The translations under genes and the position numbers were made by a program. Below, in pieces: positions 43,936-57,000 of a DNA stretch of 64,000 bases. The notes beneath the pieces are model-generated. The model searched no databases. It was not told where the DNA came from and worked only from the letters and a program-made list of their open reading frames with translations. The DNA comes from Colletotrichum lupini (taxonomy: Eukaryota > Ascomycota > Sordariomycetes > Glomerellales > Glomerellaceae), in assembly GCF_023278565.1 (NCBI RefSeq), contig NC_064678.1, positions 992,001 through 1,056,000 on the forward strand, in the 5' to 3' direction. Positions within the stretch are counted from its first letter, which is position 1, and the number at the start of each line of letters is the position of its first letter.

Positions 43936-46305
43936 ATGCGGTTCCTCGCCACCGTCCTCATCTCTCTCGCGGCCACAGCGGGAGCAGACTTTCTCCCAGG
44001 CCTTCCAACAGCACCCTACACTACAACAGGCGGCACCATCTCCGCCTCTTCTCTCTCCAAGATCATAGTCTCGTCAGCCTACGCAGACTCCGTCGACGGC
44101 AAAGGCCAAACACTCATCCCGCCAACTCTGCATGCCTTTGCTGCAACCTTCGGAGAAGACCTCGCCTCGTCGCTAAAACTCGATATTCCGATCGAGCTAG
44201 GCGATGCCCCGGAGCAAGGTTCAATTTTCCTGACGCTGGCCGACGATGCAAGCCTCTACAAAGATGCTGCTGGGCGCGAGACGTCCGAGGGATACTCTCT
44301 CAATGTCACGATCGACGGCGTGCTCATCACAGGTGCGAGCCCGCTGGGCGTGTGGTGGGGTACTCGGACGGTCCTACAGCAGCTCGTCCTCGGAAACGGG
44401 GAGCTGAAGTTGGGGTACGGGACAGATAGCCCCGGATGGGGAACCCGGGGAATGATGGTGAGAGAATCCTTCCGCCCGAGCCGGAGCGCGTTTCGCGGGA
44501 AACGTGACCGACCCTCGGCCGGATGCCGAAGCGAAGAGAACCGCAAGCTGACTGCCTATGCACTATGTTAGCTCGATATCGCCAGACACTACTACCCAGC
44601 CGAATTCCTCATCGAAATGTGCGCTTACATGTCCTTCTTCAAACAAAACACTTTCCAGCTGCACCTCTCAGACAATCTGTACAACAATGTCGCCATCTAC
44701 TCACGCGAGCGTATGCTTTCTCTCTACGCTGCCTTCCGGTTGAATTCCGACGATCCTGCCCTCGAGGGCCTTAATAGGCGCGCAAATGAGAGCTATACGC
44801 GGGACGTCCTTGACGATATCCAAGCTAAGTGCGCAGCGCGCGGTGTGACGATCCTGCCGGAGATCGAGGCTCCCGGGCACGCTCTCGTGATTTCGCAGTG
44901 GAAACCCGAGCTGGGGTTATCGAGCGACTTGAGCTTGCTGAACATTTCCAATCCAGAGACGATACCGATGGTGAAGAAAATCTGGGAGATTTTTCTGCCA
45001 TGGTTCCATACCAAGACGGTCTCGATCGGTGCCGATGAGTATGTCGATCCGACGCTGAGTGAAGAGTAAGTCACGTCGCCCCCGGAAAGTGGCAGTTTCC
45101 AAGCATGTGCTCATCATTCAGCGCCCTGGTTGCCGAGTACACGCGCTTTGTGGACGAGATGAACGACTACATCACAAGCACATCCTGTAAGAAGGTCAGA
45201 ATCTGGGGAACTTTTGCGCCGTCAGTCGGCGGAACCGTCAACAAGTCCGTTTCGATTCAGCACTGGGCCAACTTTGAGGCGAACCCACTCTACGACTTTG
45301 TCAACAACGAGTACGAGGTACTTAACTCGGGCGACTACATCTACACGGTTGGAAAGTGGAGCGAGTGGTATGGTGTAAGTAATCGAACGGAGCGGGTTTG
45401 TGCTGATGTGATGACCGGACTGACCTGGCGAACAGCATGAACTCAGCTTAGAATTCATCTTTAATGGCTCGCCCGATGGATCACCATTTTCGCCAAATAT
45501 CTTTGATCGCACGAATGCATCTAACAATGCCGCAAGGGACAGTGCATCGCTCCTGGGCCATATTGCGCCGCAATGGAACGATTTTGGCCCGAATGCAACG
45601 ACGGTGACGGAGGGATACTACCAATGGAGGGATGGCCTGCCTGCTCTCGCGGACAAGCAGTGGGGAGGCGAAGTTGCTGAGGCTGATTACCAAGGCCTTT
45701 TCTCTGCGTTGCAGCCTCTCGCGCCGGGGCAGAACCTTGATCGAAGAATCGCATCCACCGGATCGACGATCGTTGAATACGACTTCAAGCAGGGACGAGG
45801 TAGCAACGGCACAGCTATTGAAGATTTGTCGGGCAACAACTACCATGCAACCTCGACGTGCGCGAAGGGCGATGAAGGTGCCATTCTGGCGTCTGCGTGT
45901 AGCATCACGACTCCGCTGACGCAAAAGGGGAGGAATTACACTCTTTCTTTCTCGATCAAGCCCACGTCCGACGCCAAGGGAGCCATCTTCAGCGGTGGAG
46001 ACAGCGGATTATGGTTTGGCAATGGGACTGTGGACGCCGTCATGCTCTTTTCAGGGGAGAGCACTTACGCGCTCAATTACACGTTCCCCGTGGGGTCGTG
46101 GACAAACGCGAGCCTCATTGGCAGGGGAAGGCAGACGTTCTTGGACGTTGGGGACGGCGAGCCCAAGGAGTTTTTGACAATAATGGGCTGGAACGGAGCC
46201 CGGTTTGTCTGGCAGCCCATTGCGGTAGAGGCGCCGTTGGCAACAGTCGGAGGCAGTGGATTTGAGGGAGTCATCAGCGGGATGAAGCTGGTTGATCATG
46301 CCTAG
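43936..46305 (+). CDS. Secreted GH20 beta-N-acetylhexosaminidase
   Basis: Exons 43936-44457, 44572-45065, 45122-45374 and 45436-46305 (introns 114, 56 and 61 nt; phases 0, 2, 0) give 712 residues. A signal peptide covers about 1-17 (LISLAATAGA). The N-terminal GH20b-type domain (about 20-150) leads into the TIM barrel. Motifs are GWGTRGMM, then LDIARHYYP, FQLHLSDN, LPEIEAPGHALVISQWKPEL and the catalytic Asp-Glu pair in SIGADEY. After the barrel, residues about 520-710 form an extra beta-sandwich of laminin-G/concanavalin type. By family knowledge it removes terminal N-acetylglucosamine or N-acetylgalactosamine from chitin oligomers and glycoproteins outside the cell. The extra domain may bind sugars. 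The gene follows the secreted-protein island on the same strand as candidates 1 and 3. Confidence 0.9.
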
Positions 46306-49300
46306 AATAGCCTTATTGTCGGAGAGGCTTATGCTGACATTTTCTTTAAGCCTCACCAGCTTCGGACTCTTAACCTGCTTTGGATGCTATGGTCCTTGGA
46401 GATGGAAATTCGGTGTCATGCAGAACGGGGACGACTGAGTCGTACGTCGTGACGTGAATATTGCCCACACTCGCTGTCCACAATCTGTATCCGAACAAAG
46501 CTGAGACTCTGCACTCCGTGGTCGCAGGGCCCAGGGCGTGCTAGCAAATGTGGATGTGAAACTTGGCACAGTCGTCCGTACCATGTGCCAAAACATATTT
46601 AGCTAGTTTTAGCGTACGTTATGTCGGTCCGGATGGCGTGTAAACGGCGTCAAGGCAGCGATCCTGCGGGCATTTGACAGATTGTGCCAGAAGGTTCTTT
46701 TTTTGCAACGGTTTTTTGATTGTTTTGGCGTGCAGATCTCTGTCGTTGTTTGACCCCCGGCCAAAACACCATAGCGTCAGCGATCTAATATGGTCGATGT
46801 CACGTTCGAGGCTCGATGTAGTGGCATGGCCGACCCGGGTGACCGATCGGGGTCCTTCGGGGTCTTGCGTCGTGCGTGACTGCCAGGGGCCAGAGGGTAG
46901 GACTGAGAGGTTTTGGGCGTTGAAAGCCCCGGCAACGGCAACGGGATGCTCGCCGCAGGGATGACCGACGGGCCAGGGGCTGAATCAGGGTCCAGGACGG
47001 GGTTTCCAGTTGCTGGTCGATGGAAAGCTGCCCAACCGTTTAACAGAGGTGCAGATGCAGGGCGTACGGTTTCGATCGATTCTTTCTCAATAACGAGGGC
47101 TTTTCGAAATCTCCAAGGACTGGACAATGCCCACTTCCCCCTGGTGCCTTGCACACTTGGCTCGCTGGCGATGCTGACATTGCTCTTTGTGGGACAGCCT
47201 GAAGCGGGCGATGGTTTAGTGGCTAGGACACAGGATGACGATGGTTTCGGCCGATGTACGATGAGATTTCATCGTCTCATTGTCTGCTGAAATGCGGAAT
47301 GTGCATGATTTGGGGCGACGGAAAGGGAACGGATGAGTGCGGAGGTCGTCTGGAGCAACTGGTTCAGGTTGACTCAGATCATATGGTCTCGTATTGATGG
47401 GAGGCTGTTGCTGCTGTGGGATAGGAGACGAAGCCAAGATCGATTACGTGTTGGACCGTTGGTCTCGACTCTGACATCAAGGACTGATGGGCCATGGGAG
47501 ATGGTCGTCGAACATGTGAGGCCATGATTTGTCGGTGATAAAATGAAGGGCGTGTCAGAGCTGCGATTGGAACTTGGAAGATGCATAGGAGGTCCGGAGA
47601 CACTGGAGTGCTGGAGTACGTACCGAGTGTCCTTCCATGTGCTTGCCTGACTGTGTGTGCGCCGTTCACGTGCACGGTACGGGATTACAGCATATAAGCG
47701 GGACCAAGCGGGGCAGCTGCCGGTTGGAAACTTGGAATGGGACAGCAGCAAGTTGAGAAGGAGCAGGGCGATTGACTCGGAGCCCCGCTCTTTCCCTTGT
47801 TTGGGTTCGAGTCCCCTGCAAACCATCTTGATGCCCCACTCTTCCGCCTCTTACTTTCCCCGGTCTCCGAGTACGTACCGAGCCACGGGCTTCGGGCGGA
47901 TCCGCATTTCGCACTGTACGTACTTGTCTGTCGTCCGCATCCAGGCGCACAATTTTGCCGTATCTTCACAGTGTCTTCTCCTTTCTGCCCATTCCTTCAG
48001 AGAGTCCACCATCATTTTTGCCATGCAGATCTCGTCGCATGCTGTGCAGCAAAACGCCTATTGTTGGCTCTTCACCGCTCACCTGGTGGCCCTCTCGAAA
48101 TCTTCCACGGCTATGGTTCATCGGTCTGCCCTCTCCGATTTTTGTCGATGATCGAGCTGCCCATTCCATTTGCTCCCCCCCGTGGACCTTGGACAGGGGC
48201 AAGAGGTGGAATTGGCTTGAGTCTCGACTCTGAAAGTGGCCTGTACTTGTGGGGACCAGGATCAGCCCAAGTTCTCAAGGATCCCGGAGCCAGTCCCGTC
48301 ATCGACTCTCCTCGCTGTGGTTGGCCTTCCCCCGCCTCGGTTTGCTGCTCACATGGAAGCAAGTGGGCGAGGTTCAAGGTCCACGAGACTGCGAGAGTGA
48401 TAGCGATATGGATGACAAGAGGGAGGAAATCGAGTCGATCAAGAGAAGAAAGAGGGCAGTAATGAGCGGTGACCGAGGGGAGCGTCCTGGCAGCAACAGC
48501 CAAGGCAACGTCCACCCATTCTCCGTTGGTCAATGACAGTCAAGACTCAGACATCAGTTCATCGGCCCGTCGTCAGTGTTGCATGGCACACGACACTGGA
48601 AATCCCGAATCCAACCAGTCAGCCAGTAGTCTACGCATACTCCAATCTTGCCCTGGCAGACCAGACGATTACACTTTGCCCATCATCGTTCCAGGCGCCC
48701 TCAGATCCCTCTGATCCCTCTGCTCAACTCTGTCTCTTCCGACTAGGTTTTCCATAGTCTTTCAGAAAAGGACAAAGGATCAAGGGTCGGTCTGGCCGCC
48801 GCCACCATCCCAAAACCATCTGCGCCGTCCCACCATCTCGCCTCGTTAGCCTCCGATCTCTCTTCAGGCGTCAACGTGCAAAACACTTTTCTCAACCTAA
48901 CCACCACCACCATTAGAGTCTTGTACGGATGGTCTTAGAGCTTAGGGTAACGGACGGATGGGACACACACACACACAAATACTGTCCAGAACACACGCGG
49001 AAATACACCACCGCCCTTGGATTTCCCTTCCACGTGCGGCGTCGCATCGCGCTAAGGCCGTCCAGACCCCTAAAACATGCAACCGAACAGCAGTCTAGAT
49101 GGATTGCGACACGCACACCGGTTGGGCATGCATCTGAACTTGCCCTCTAACTACCTTAGCACCTTAGCTGATGCGGCGGAATCCGGCTCAAATGTCGCCA
49201 AATTATTGCCCCTCTGCTGCAGAGAGACAAACTACACACTTTCCTCGCCGGCCGCTAAAGTCTAGCGCATCTCAGAATCTCCGAGGGTCCCCCATCAACG

Positions 49301-49968
49301 CAAAACGGAGCCAAACGAGGGACGCCCCTCCATTCCACATTCCACCGCCAAAACTGCCCACCAACACTCACACACACACGCACCGTGGCAGGCTCTAGGT
49401 CTCCAGTTGCCTGCCCTGTGGGAGCCAGTGGGAGGACCTCTGGGAGAACGCCTCGAGGAGGATGCAGAAGCCTGGAACCCCGGTTCCCGTGGGTTGCAAT
49501 GGCCAATCTCCAAACCGCCCAAAGAACCGGTTTCCCATCCAGGGCAAGGATATGCGCCGCCTTGGCCTGGCCCTGGGGCCCTGCCTGCACTACCGTCACC
49601 CTCAAGTCTTCTCGCTACTGCGCCGCGGTCCCCCCAACCCTCTCGAACAATGCTCATCCCGGCTTCCGGGATCCCTGCTCCACCTCAGCGGGGAGGGGCG
49701 GCATTTCAGTCATGCCCGCCGCCTCACCTTTGAAAGCAAGCATGCTTCTTCTCCTTGCTTTGAGGACTTGGATCTGAACTTGATCTGACCTTGCCAACCT
49801 TGCCTTACCTCGACCTGAGTTGTTGACGACGACGGACTACGGCTGCGTTGTTGACAACGGCAAACAACATTTCCCATCGTTTGTCGTTGCCGTACACTGC
49901 ATCAAAACTCCTTGTATCATGGGCAGGGCCAGCTTCATCATCCCACTCTCCAACAACTTGCATGAAGT
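46306..49968. other. Long gene-free interval upstream of the histidine kinase
   Basis: About 3.7 kb with balanced composition, many short competing frames on both strands and none with family resemblance. Contains AC-rich simple repeats at 48963-48977 and 49369-49383. Probably regulatory and leader sequence of the kinase, or an unrecognised noncoding RNA. Confidence 0.5.
48963..48977. repeat. Short AC microsatellite
   Basis: Seven AC units in otherwise ordinary intergenic sequence. Confidence 0.6.
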
Positions 49969-52900
49969 ATGAACAAGATATCAGAAGGTGCCCGTGAATG
50001 GGAGACATTCAAGTGCGCATACCTTTCATCTTCTCGAGCTTTAGCTAAAGGCTCGGGGCACGATGCTTTTCGCTATTCAACAACTGACAGACTCGACTCT
50101 CTAGATATGATTCTTTCCACATTCCCAACGCTGTGTTCAACAGTCCCGACCGACCGATCCCCTTCTCATCCATCTCGTCGTCTCCGGATACAGGCCTCAC
50201 TTCCTTTGCGCAGCTAGGTGCCTTGCGACTAAACGCATCGCGTGCCTTGATCTCGCTATTCGATCGTCAGCATCAATACATCGTCGCCGAGGCTACTCAG
50301 TCAATGCCCCTGGCGTCGAATACTAAGTACACGAGGCAAAACCATCTTTGGCTCTGCGGGACAGCTATCCCTCGCGACTTTGGAATTTGCGAGCATGTTT
50401 TGATAGGAGCGACTCACGCGGCTTCCAACAGCCTACACCCGACAGCGCACACCACTGACGAGGACGAACTTCCCGTGTCTGTAGTCCCGGATCTTGCTAC
50501 TGACCGACGATTCTGTAATCGACCTTATATCGACGCAGCGCCGTACAACCGCTTTTATGCGGGCGTTCCCATCCGGTCTCCCAAAGGTATCAACATTGGC
50601 GTGTACTGCATCTTTTCCGACAAGCCCAGGAATGGTCTCGACACCGAGGAGTTACAGTTCATGCGCGAGATTTCTCAGACAGTAATGGAATATCTCGACG
50701 CTAGAAGAGTAAATGAAAGCTACCGCCGAAGCGAGCGCATGGTGCAAGGATTGGGAAACTTCATCGAAGGTAGAGACGACCCAGTGCCGACTACAAGAAC
50801 TACGCCTCGAGCATCTTTGAACGGATTTGAGCTTCCTAGGCTGGCGGTATCACTGCCCGATGCGGATCCGCCGTCACCTAGATCTTCCGAATCCCCTGAG
50901 CCCGTCCGCCCGGGCATCAACCCTATCAGAGCAGACTCAAGTGATTCATCAGCCAAGGTCGAATCGAGCGACTCCGTCGAGACGACGGCCACGACTGCGA
51001 CGGTCGCCACCACTACCTCAAGCACGGCGCCGCCCGACCCGCATTTGACAGAGACCATCAAGATCTTTTCCAGGGCCGCAAATGTGATCAGGAAATCCCT
51101 CGAAGTGGACGGCGCCTTATTCCTGGATGCGAGCATCGGCTCTTTTGGAGGCCTTGTGACCGGTCCACGGAGGGCTAGTGAAGTAGCAGACCACACATTT
51201 TCTAGCAGTGAGGATAGTCTGTCCGAGAAGTCCGAAGACGTCAACGACAAATGGTGTAAGAGCTTTGGAAGGTCGTCGACGATGGACGACATTGTCAATG
51301 GCGTCAGTGCACCACAGCTCAGCCGTTTGACTTTGCGCGAAAAGTTTCTCAGGAAATTGCTCCGTCGATACCCCAACGGCAAGGTTTTCAGCTTTGATGA
51401 GATGGGCCAATGGTTGTCCGCCGACTACGAAAGCGATGATGCCGATATCACCCCTACGGAAGAACACGATCTCCCGGTTACGCGCCCTGAGCAAAAAGCA
51501 GCACATTCGTACTTTACGAGGCGGAACGAGGCCAAGACCATCATCGACATCTTCCCGGGTGCGAGGAGTGTAGCTGTAGTACCGCTATGGGATCCTTCAA
51601 AAGAACGATGCTTTGCCGGAGGCTTTGTGTGGAGCAAGAGCGCGGCTCGGATATTGACGCCTGCGGCGGACCTGCCTTTCTTGCGAGCATTCGGTATGGT
51701 CACCATGTCTGAGGTCATTAGGCTGGATGCAGTTCTGGCAGAGAAGGCAAAGACAGACATTTTGGGCTCCCTCAGCCACGAGCTTCGGTCGCCGCTCCAT
51801 GGTGTAGTCGCCGCTGCAGAACTTCTTCACGATACCCAGTTGGATGCTTTCCAGGTCGACGTAATCCACACCATTGAGATTTCGGGCAAAACTCTCCTCG
51901 ACACAATTGACCATGTAGGTTTACAATGACGCTTCCTAAGCCTCACTTGACGTGCTAACTCGACACAGTTGCTTGACTATAGCAAAGTCAACACGTACCT
52001 CCGAGCTTCAAAGTCCCAGCGGAAGAATAATGGCCCAGGTCGTGGGCTGCGACAAGAAGCATCGGCATCGATCGAATCTGGTATGATGAGCTTGGTTTCT
52101 GACGTTCACCTCGACTTGCTCGTAGAGGAGGTCATTGAGAGTGTATTCATCGGCTACAGCTTTCATCACATGGTTGCCAACTCTCTGGCACGTCACGGTG
52201 CGTCTTCAGGCCCTCCAACACCGGCTCAAGAGAAGCTGGATGCCATTGCGACATCCGATGGGCTGGGCCACAGGCGGAAACCCTCAGACGCGCCGGCTGC
52301 CGCTATGAAGGATGTCAAGATTCTTGTCGACATCGACCCGAACTGTGCGTGGGTAGTCCACACGAATCCGGGCGCCATTCGTCGGATAGTCATGAATCTG
52401 TTCGGAAACGCCCTCAAGTACACATCCAAGGGATTCATCAAAGTCCACCTTAGGCAAGAGGAGGTCGTACATAAGACATCTCGGTCGGCATCGATGGTTG
52501 TGCTCACCGTCACCGACTCAGGCAAAGGGATTACCGAAGAGTTCTTGCACAATAAGCTCTTTACTCCGTTCTCCCAGGAAGACGCACTCGCACCGGGTAC
52601 TGGTTTGGGTCTCAGCCTTGTCAGACAGATTGTGGCAGGTCTCGGTGGCACAATCAGTGTGGAGAGTCAGGTCGGCCATGGAACGAGCATCACGGTATCG
52701 ATGCCACTGGTGCTGTCTCGCAAATCGAGCAGTAGGGGACGCAAGTTTTCGGCCGACCTGAATGCCCTGGCCGGAACGCGACTCTCGGTGTGTGGGTTCA
52801 GCAGAGGACTTGAAGATTCGGAAGAGCTTCGCGCCGGAGGGCTAGATCTTCCCGTGGAAAGCTTGCCATTCAAGTGGATGGATCTTAAGCTCAACGAGGA

Positions 52901-54052
52901 CAGCCGAACTGCATCCAAGACGGATTTGATGGTTTGCAGTGAGGAGGCTTTCAGACGTCTCGGTCTGTCTGAGACTGGAGGTGTTGATACCCCGCTCGTC
53001 GTAGTCTGTGGCAATGCCGAATCTGCCCAGAAGCTGGCGACTTCCTACAGACGCTCCCTTCGACACGACGCTGTCATGGAGTTCATCGCCCAGCCGTAAG
53101 TCATCTGGTCCTTTCCAAGAACCGCAAGCTGACCGTGATTCAGAACTGGCCCTAGAAAGGTTGCAAAGGCTTTGGCTTGTGCACTTGATCGCTGGAAGCA
53201 AAGACAGCCCACGAAGACGATACCCGTCAGCCCACTGTCGGATGCCTTCCCAGGGCCTGCTCCATCACCACGGGCACTCAAGTCGGACGCTCTGTCGACG
53301 AGACCGCGAGCGCAATCCGAATCAGTCAAAATGGTACGGGTGGCCTCGCCAGCTACCGAGATCGTATCTCAGTCACCGGGAGACAGCTGGATTGCCAACA
53401 CCAGTGATTCCAACTTTACTCTGACGCTCCCCTTCCGCCCAGCTGCGTCAGCAGCGGCGCCGGCTACCTCGACAGCTTCAGCTAGGGGCAACATGAACTC
53501 GAGCGTCAGCCCGTCTCCTGGAACCGTTAAGTCGCCGCTAGAGTTTCTTTTGGTGGACGATAATCCGATCAATCTTAAGGTTTGTCTACCTATTGGGGAC
53601 GATGCTAGTACGTTCAAAGGCTTATGGTAGCAGATTCTATCGGCATATATGAAGAGGCTGCAAAAACGACACGCCACTGCTTCAAACGGCCTTGAGGCCC
53701 TGCAGACTTACACGTCTAACCCGCAGAGGTTTTGCTGTATTCTCATAGGTATGAGTCAATACGGAGGACGATAGGAAGTAATGGTCACTAATAATGCACA
53801 GATATAACGATGCCTGTAATGGACGGGCTTGAAGCTACAAGGCGCATCAGGAAGTTTGAACGGGCACACAACCTCCCACCCGTGACGGTTATTGCCATCA
53901 CGAGTCTGGGATCGGCGGGCGCCCGACAGGAGGGCTTCGCAAGCGGAATGGATTTATTCTTGACACGACCAGTGACCATGACAGAACTGGTCAAAATATT
54001 GAAACAGAGGAAATTAGTGGACGAGGCGGCGGAAAAAGAGGTCCTATCTTAA
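49969..54052 (+). CDS. Hybrid histidine kinase with GAF sensor and receiver domain
   Basis: Six exons (49969-50012, 50105-51914, 51969-53095, 53144-53579, 53634-53748, 53802-54052) give 1,260 residues. The first exon is only 44 nt (start of ...SEGAREWETF). Its intron was placed by matching phase and bypasses a stop in the downstream frame. An N-terminal GAF-type sensor spans about 40-240, then a Ser/Thr-rich linker. The histidine kinase core has the H box SHELRSPLHG (His about 571), the N box with Asn in FGNALKY (about 763), TDSGKGI and GTGLGLS (about 828). The receiver (about 1130-1255) has VDDNP, the phospho-accepting Asp1178 in DITMPVMDG and Thr in AITS. The usual Lys before Pro is Arg1233 (LTRPV). 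By family knowledge it autophosphorylates on His and passes the phosphate to its receiver and then to an HPt protein. No membrane helix, so probably a cytosolic sensor. The signal is unknown. Confidence 0.88.
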
Positions 54053-57000
54053 AATGGGGAAAGGTACCTCAGGCGTTGTAGACGGGCGTGACTGGTGCAT
54101 TGGGGCGGTCGTATCGCTGTTGCATGGGATTTCTTTTTCTTGTTGTTTGGTCAAGATTTGCAAGGCGTTTAGGAGGTGCACGATTTGATGGATTGGTCCT
54201 GCATAGGACCTAGAAGCGCTCAAAAAGGGGGGATATCTCTTTCACGGCTACTGGTACGAACAAGTTTGACGAGGGTTACGGCGCCGTTTGGAGGTATTAC
54301 AGTTGACGATTGGTACCAAGATGGGACAGGAATGCTTGGTACGCAGGTAGTCGAAATCAACCGCCGGCTCAGCGCGTCGGCATGAATATTCTGAACGTTG
54401 TGTGACCTTGGGAGTCGTGAGCACTTCAGTGTGTCTGGCGGCTCTGGGTGAACAATATTGCAGGATCGCATTCGTGCACAGTGGCGTCCTATCGACATTG
54501 TTGGTATTTGACAACCACTAATAAAGTATCATTCTGAATGGAGAGATGATCAGATAGCGCCAAATTGCCCTTGGTCTGAGAAGCGAAGGATTGCGTAGGA
54601 TTGCGTCAAGATGTAAAATGTATTCTTCCAAGATTCCTTTTAGCCTGGTGTTTTTTTGGCATTTGCTAGGATTGTGTCAGTCATCGGGAGGTGCCGATGG
54701 CTGTTTTTTTCTGACAGCTTGCTGTCTAATTATGAAAATGATTACTCGAGCGAGCAGGAGAGATAAGAATAGGAACAGGGGGCTGAGCGTTGGTGATGTG
54801 AACGTGTGGGACCTCGGCTTTTGCCCGGCATGTTTAGAACTTTGGAATTGAGCAGCTTGGATGTGATTTATTTCATTGCGATGTGTTTGAAAAGGGGGGT
54901 TAAATGGTCCAAGGCACTTCATTGTAGGGAGTGGTTAGGGATGGAATGAAGATATCGATTGTCAAATAGAGAGACACTCGAGAAAGGGCCTTCAATGCAC
55001 GACAGAGCAATAGGTACTCTCTTCAAAGGGGATGAACAGTTTCAATCGGCGTTAAAGAATCGATTAACTCGAGTCCGACACCAGAATCGGGCCGAACGAA
55101 TTCAAGAGTGCTTTTCCCAATCTTCCCATTTGCCATGCTCGTCGCAGTTCGCACTCCATCAAATTCAATGGCAAGGGGAAGAGCGAGTCCACTGATAAGG
55201 CTTCACTCGCCCGGGACACGGGCTGACCCCTACGCGTCCACGTTGGGTCTCTTTCGTTATCTTTGGTGGGTGTGGTCAGGGGCGCATAATGAACGGTCGT
55301 TCCGGGATGCAGAGATAGCTACCCGCGGGCTCTTCTCTGCAAGTCTGCATTCTGCAGTAGTCTGTTATTGCACGTATAGAGGCTGGCTGGTCAGCTCACC
55401 TCTTACGATTTGATTCCTGCTCACCTCTTGCGATGTCAATCACCACCAAGTTTTCGTCATGTTTGCTGTATTCATTCGAGGCCACGCTCCCTTCCGAAAC
55501 CCAGATTCTGCTTCCGAGAAGCTCACTTCCGAGAAGAGCCGTCTCTTATCATTGAGACGTGTGGATTCGGGATCCGTTTCTCCACTGCAATTGTATGTGT
55601 CAGCGGGGAGGGGGAAGGGGCCCTTGTGGGCTGTGGGCGAGCCCAATCTTGCGGGGTTGGACTTCCACGTTGAGGAGCATTGCCGGTGTACTCCGTAGAC
55701 ATCGCGAGGAAGTCGAGGTGAGCTTCTTTGGATCAAATGGACAGCAGCTTGCGTTTCGGGACTGGTCTGGGAGTCTAGGAGTCTGGTAGGACGGCATTGG
55801 AACACTGGAGCCACGGCAATCTAAACCATGTGCCCGGGTTGCCCGACCTGCGTTGTCCAGAAGGGGCATCGTTCTATTGCCGGGGGAGGCGTCGATTCGA
55901 AGGCATGGTTCGACAAGCTGATAAGATTTTGGGGGTATTGAAGAGACGACGAGACGAAAGCCAACGCGGTAAGGGTCGTGATAGGACGAGATAGTGAGTG
56001 GCACGACATCATCTCCTCCATCTCCTCACTGCTGGCGTTCTTCTGCGGACGCGGAATGCATGAGCAACGCTGGACCACGTGAGCACGTCTATCTCCAGCG
56101 CGCTCCCTCAGCCCAAGCATCCATTGAGCGCCGCCAAGCTCGTTTCCCCAAAGTGATCGACCCTTTCGTTCTGTTGCAGCGAGTGTTCCATTGCAGCCAA
56201 CGCTTTCAATGGGCTTACCCAGGAGAAGCCTAGAAGGAGGAGGGGGGAAAGGTGCATGATAGGGTGGGCAATGACATCACGGGCTACACGAGCTGGAGAA
56301 ACAAGCCTTTTTGGCGAGGTGACCATTCTCTCGCCTTGTGGTTTACCGCGCTGTAGGCTGTGGTTTCCCTGTAACCGATCAATTCCTGGGGAAAAGACGG
56401 ACTGCTTGGAACGTGGACGATGGGGTTTCGACACTTTTGGAGGACGCCAACACCGCGGTCCCGATAGGAGGAGTGTTTAACCCCCCTCTATGCTTCTCCG
56501 AGTTACCCGAGATCTGGTCACGATGGTCCTTCGTGAGCAAACAGCATTCGGTTATCTTCATCCTCAAAATGAAGTCAACGAGAGAGAGAGTCTCGCTAGG
56601 AAGATAGAGATGACCAAGTCACTGATACACAGAGTCTACACACCGCGGTTAAACATGATTCAGCATCCCAGCCATCAGGCAAGGCGAGACTACCAGAAAT
56701 GGGTGTGTCCTGGTGCTGTCTGGGTTAACGTCCTGATACGCACGAACCAACGAACCAAGCGGCGCCCCGAAGTGGTGGTGCCCTTCTGGGTGGTTTGTGG
56801 TTGTGGTGGTGGTGGCTTGACACGCATACGCTTACCACGCCCCAGGGGCGCCTGAACTGGCCTGTCATCGTAATCAATCATCAAAGGCCGCCCCCGAAGC
56901 TGCCAGCCTGCCAAAGATAATCGCGGTCCCGGAGGTGGGTGGTCCTCTGATCCAGGTTCTCCCTCCTCGAGACTCGTTACCGGCTGGCTGCACCTAAAAC

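Noticed and set aside
47657..48151. 164-codon plus frame in the 46-50 kb gap
   Set aside because: Competing frames on both strands and no recognisable domain, signal peptide or splice logic.
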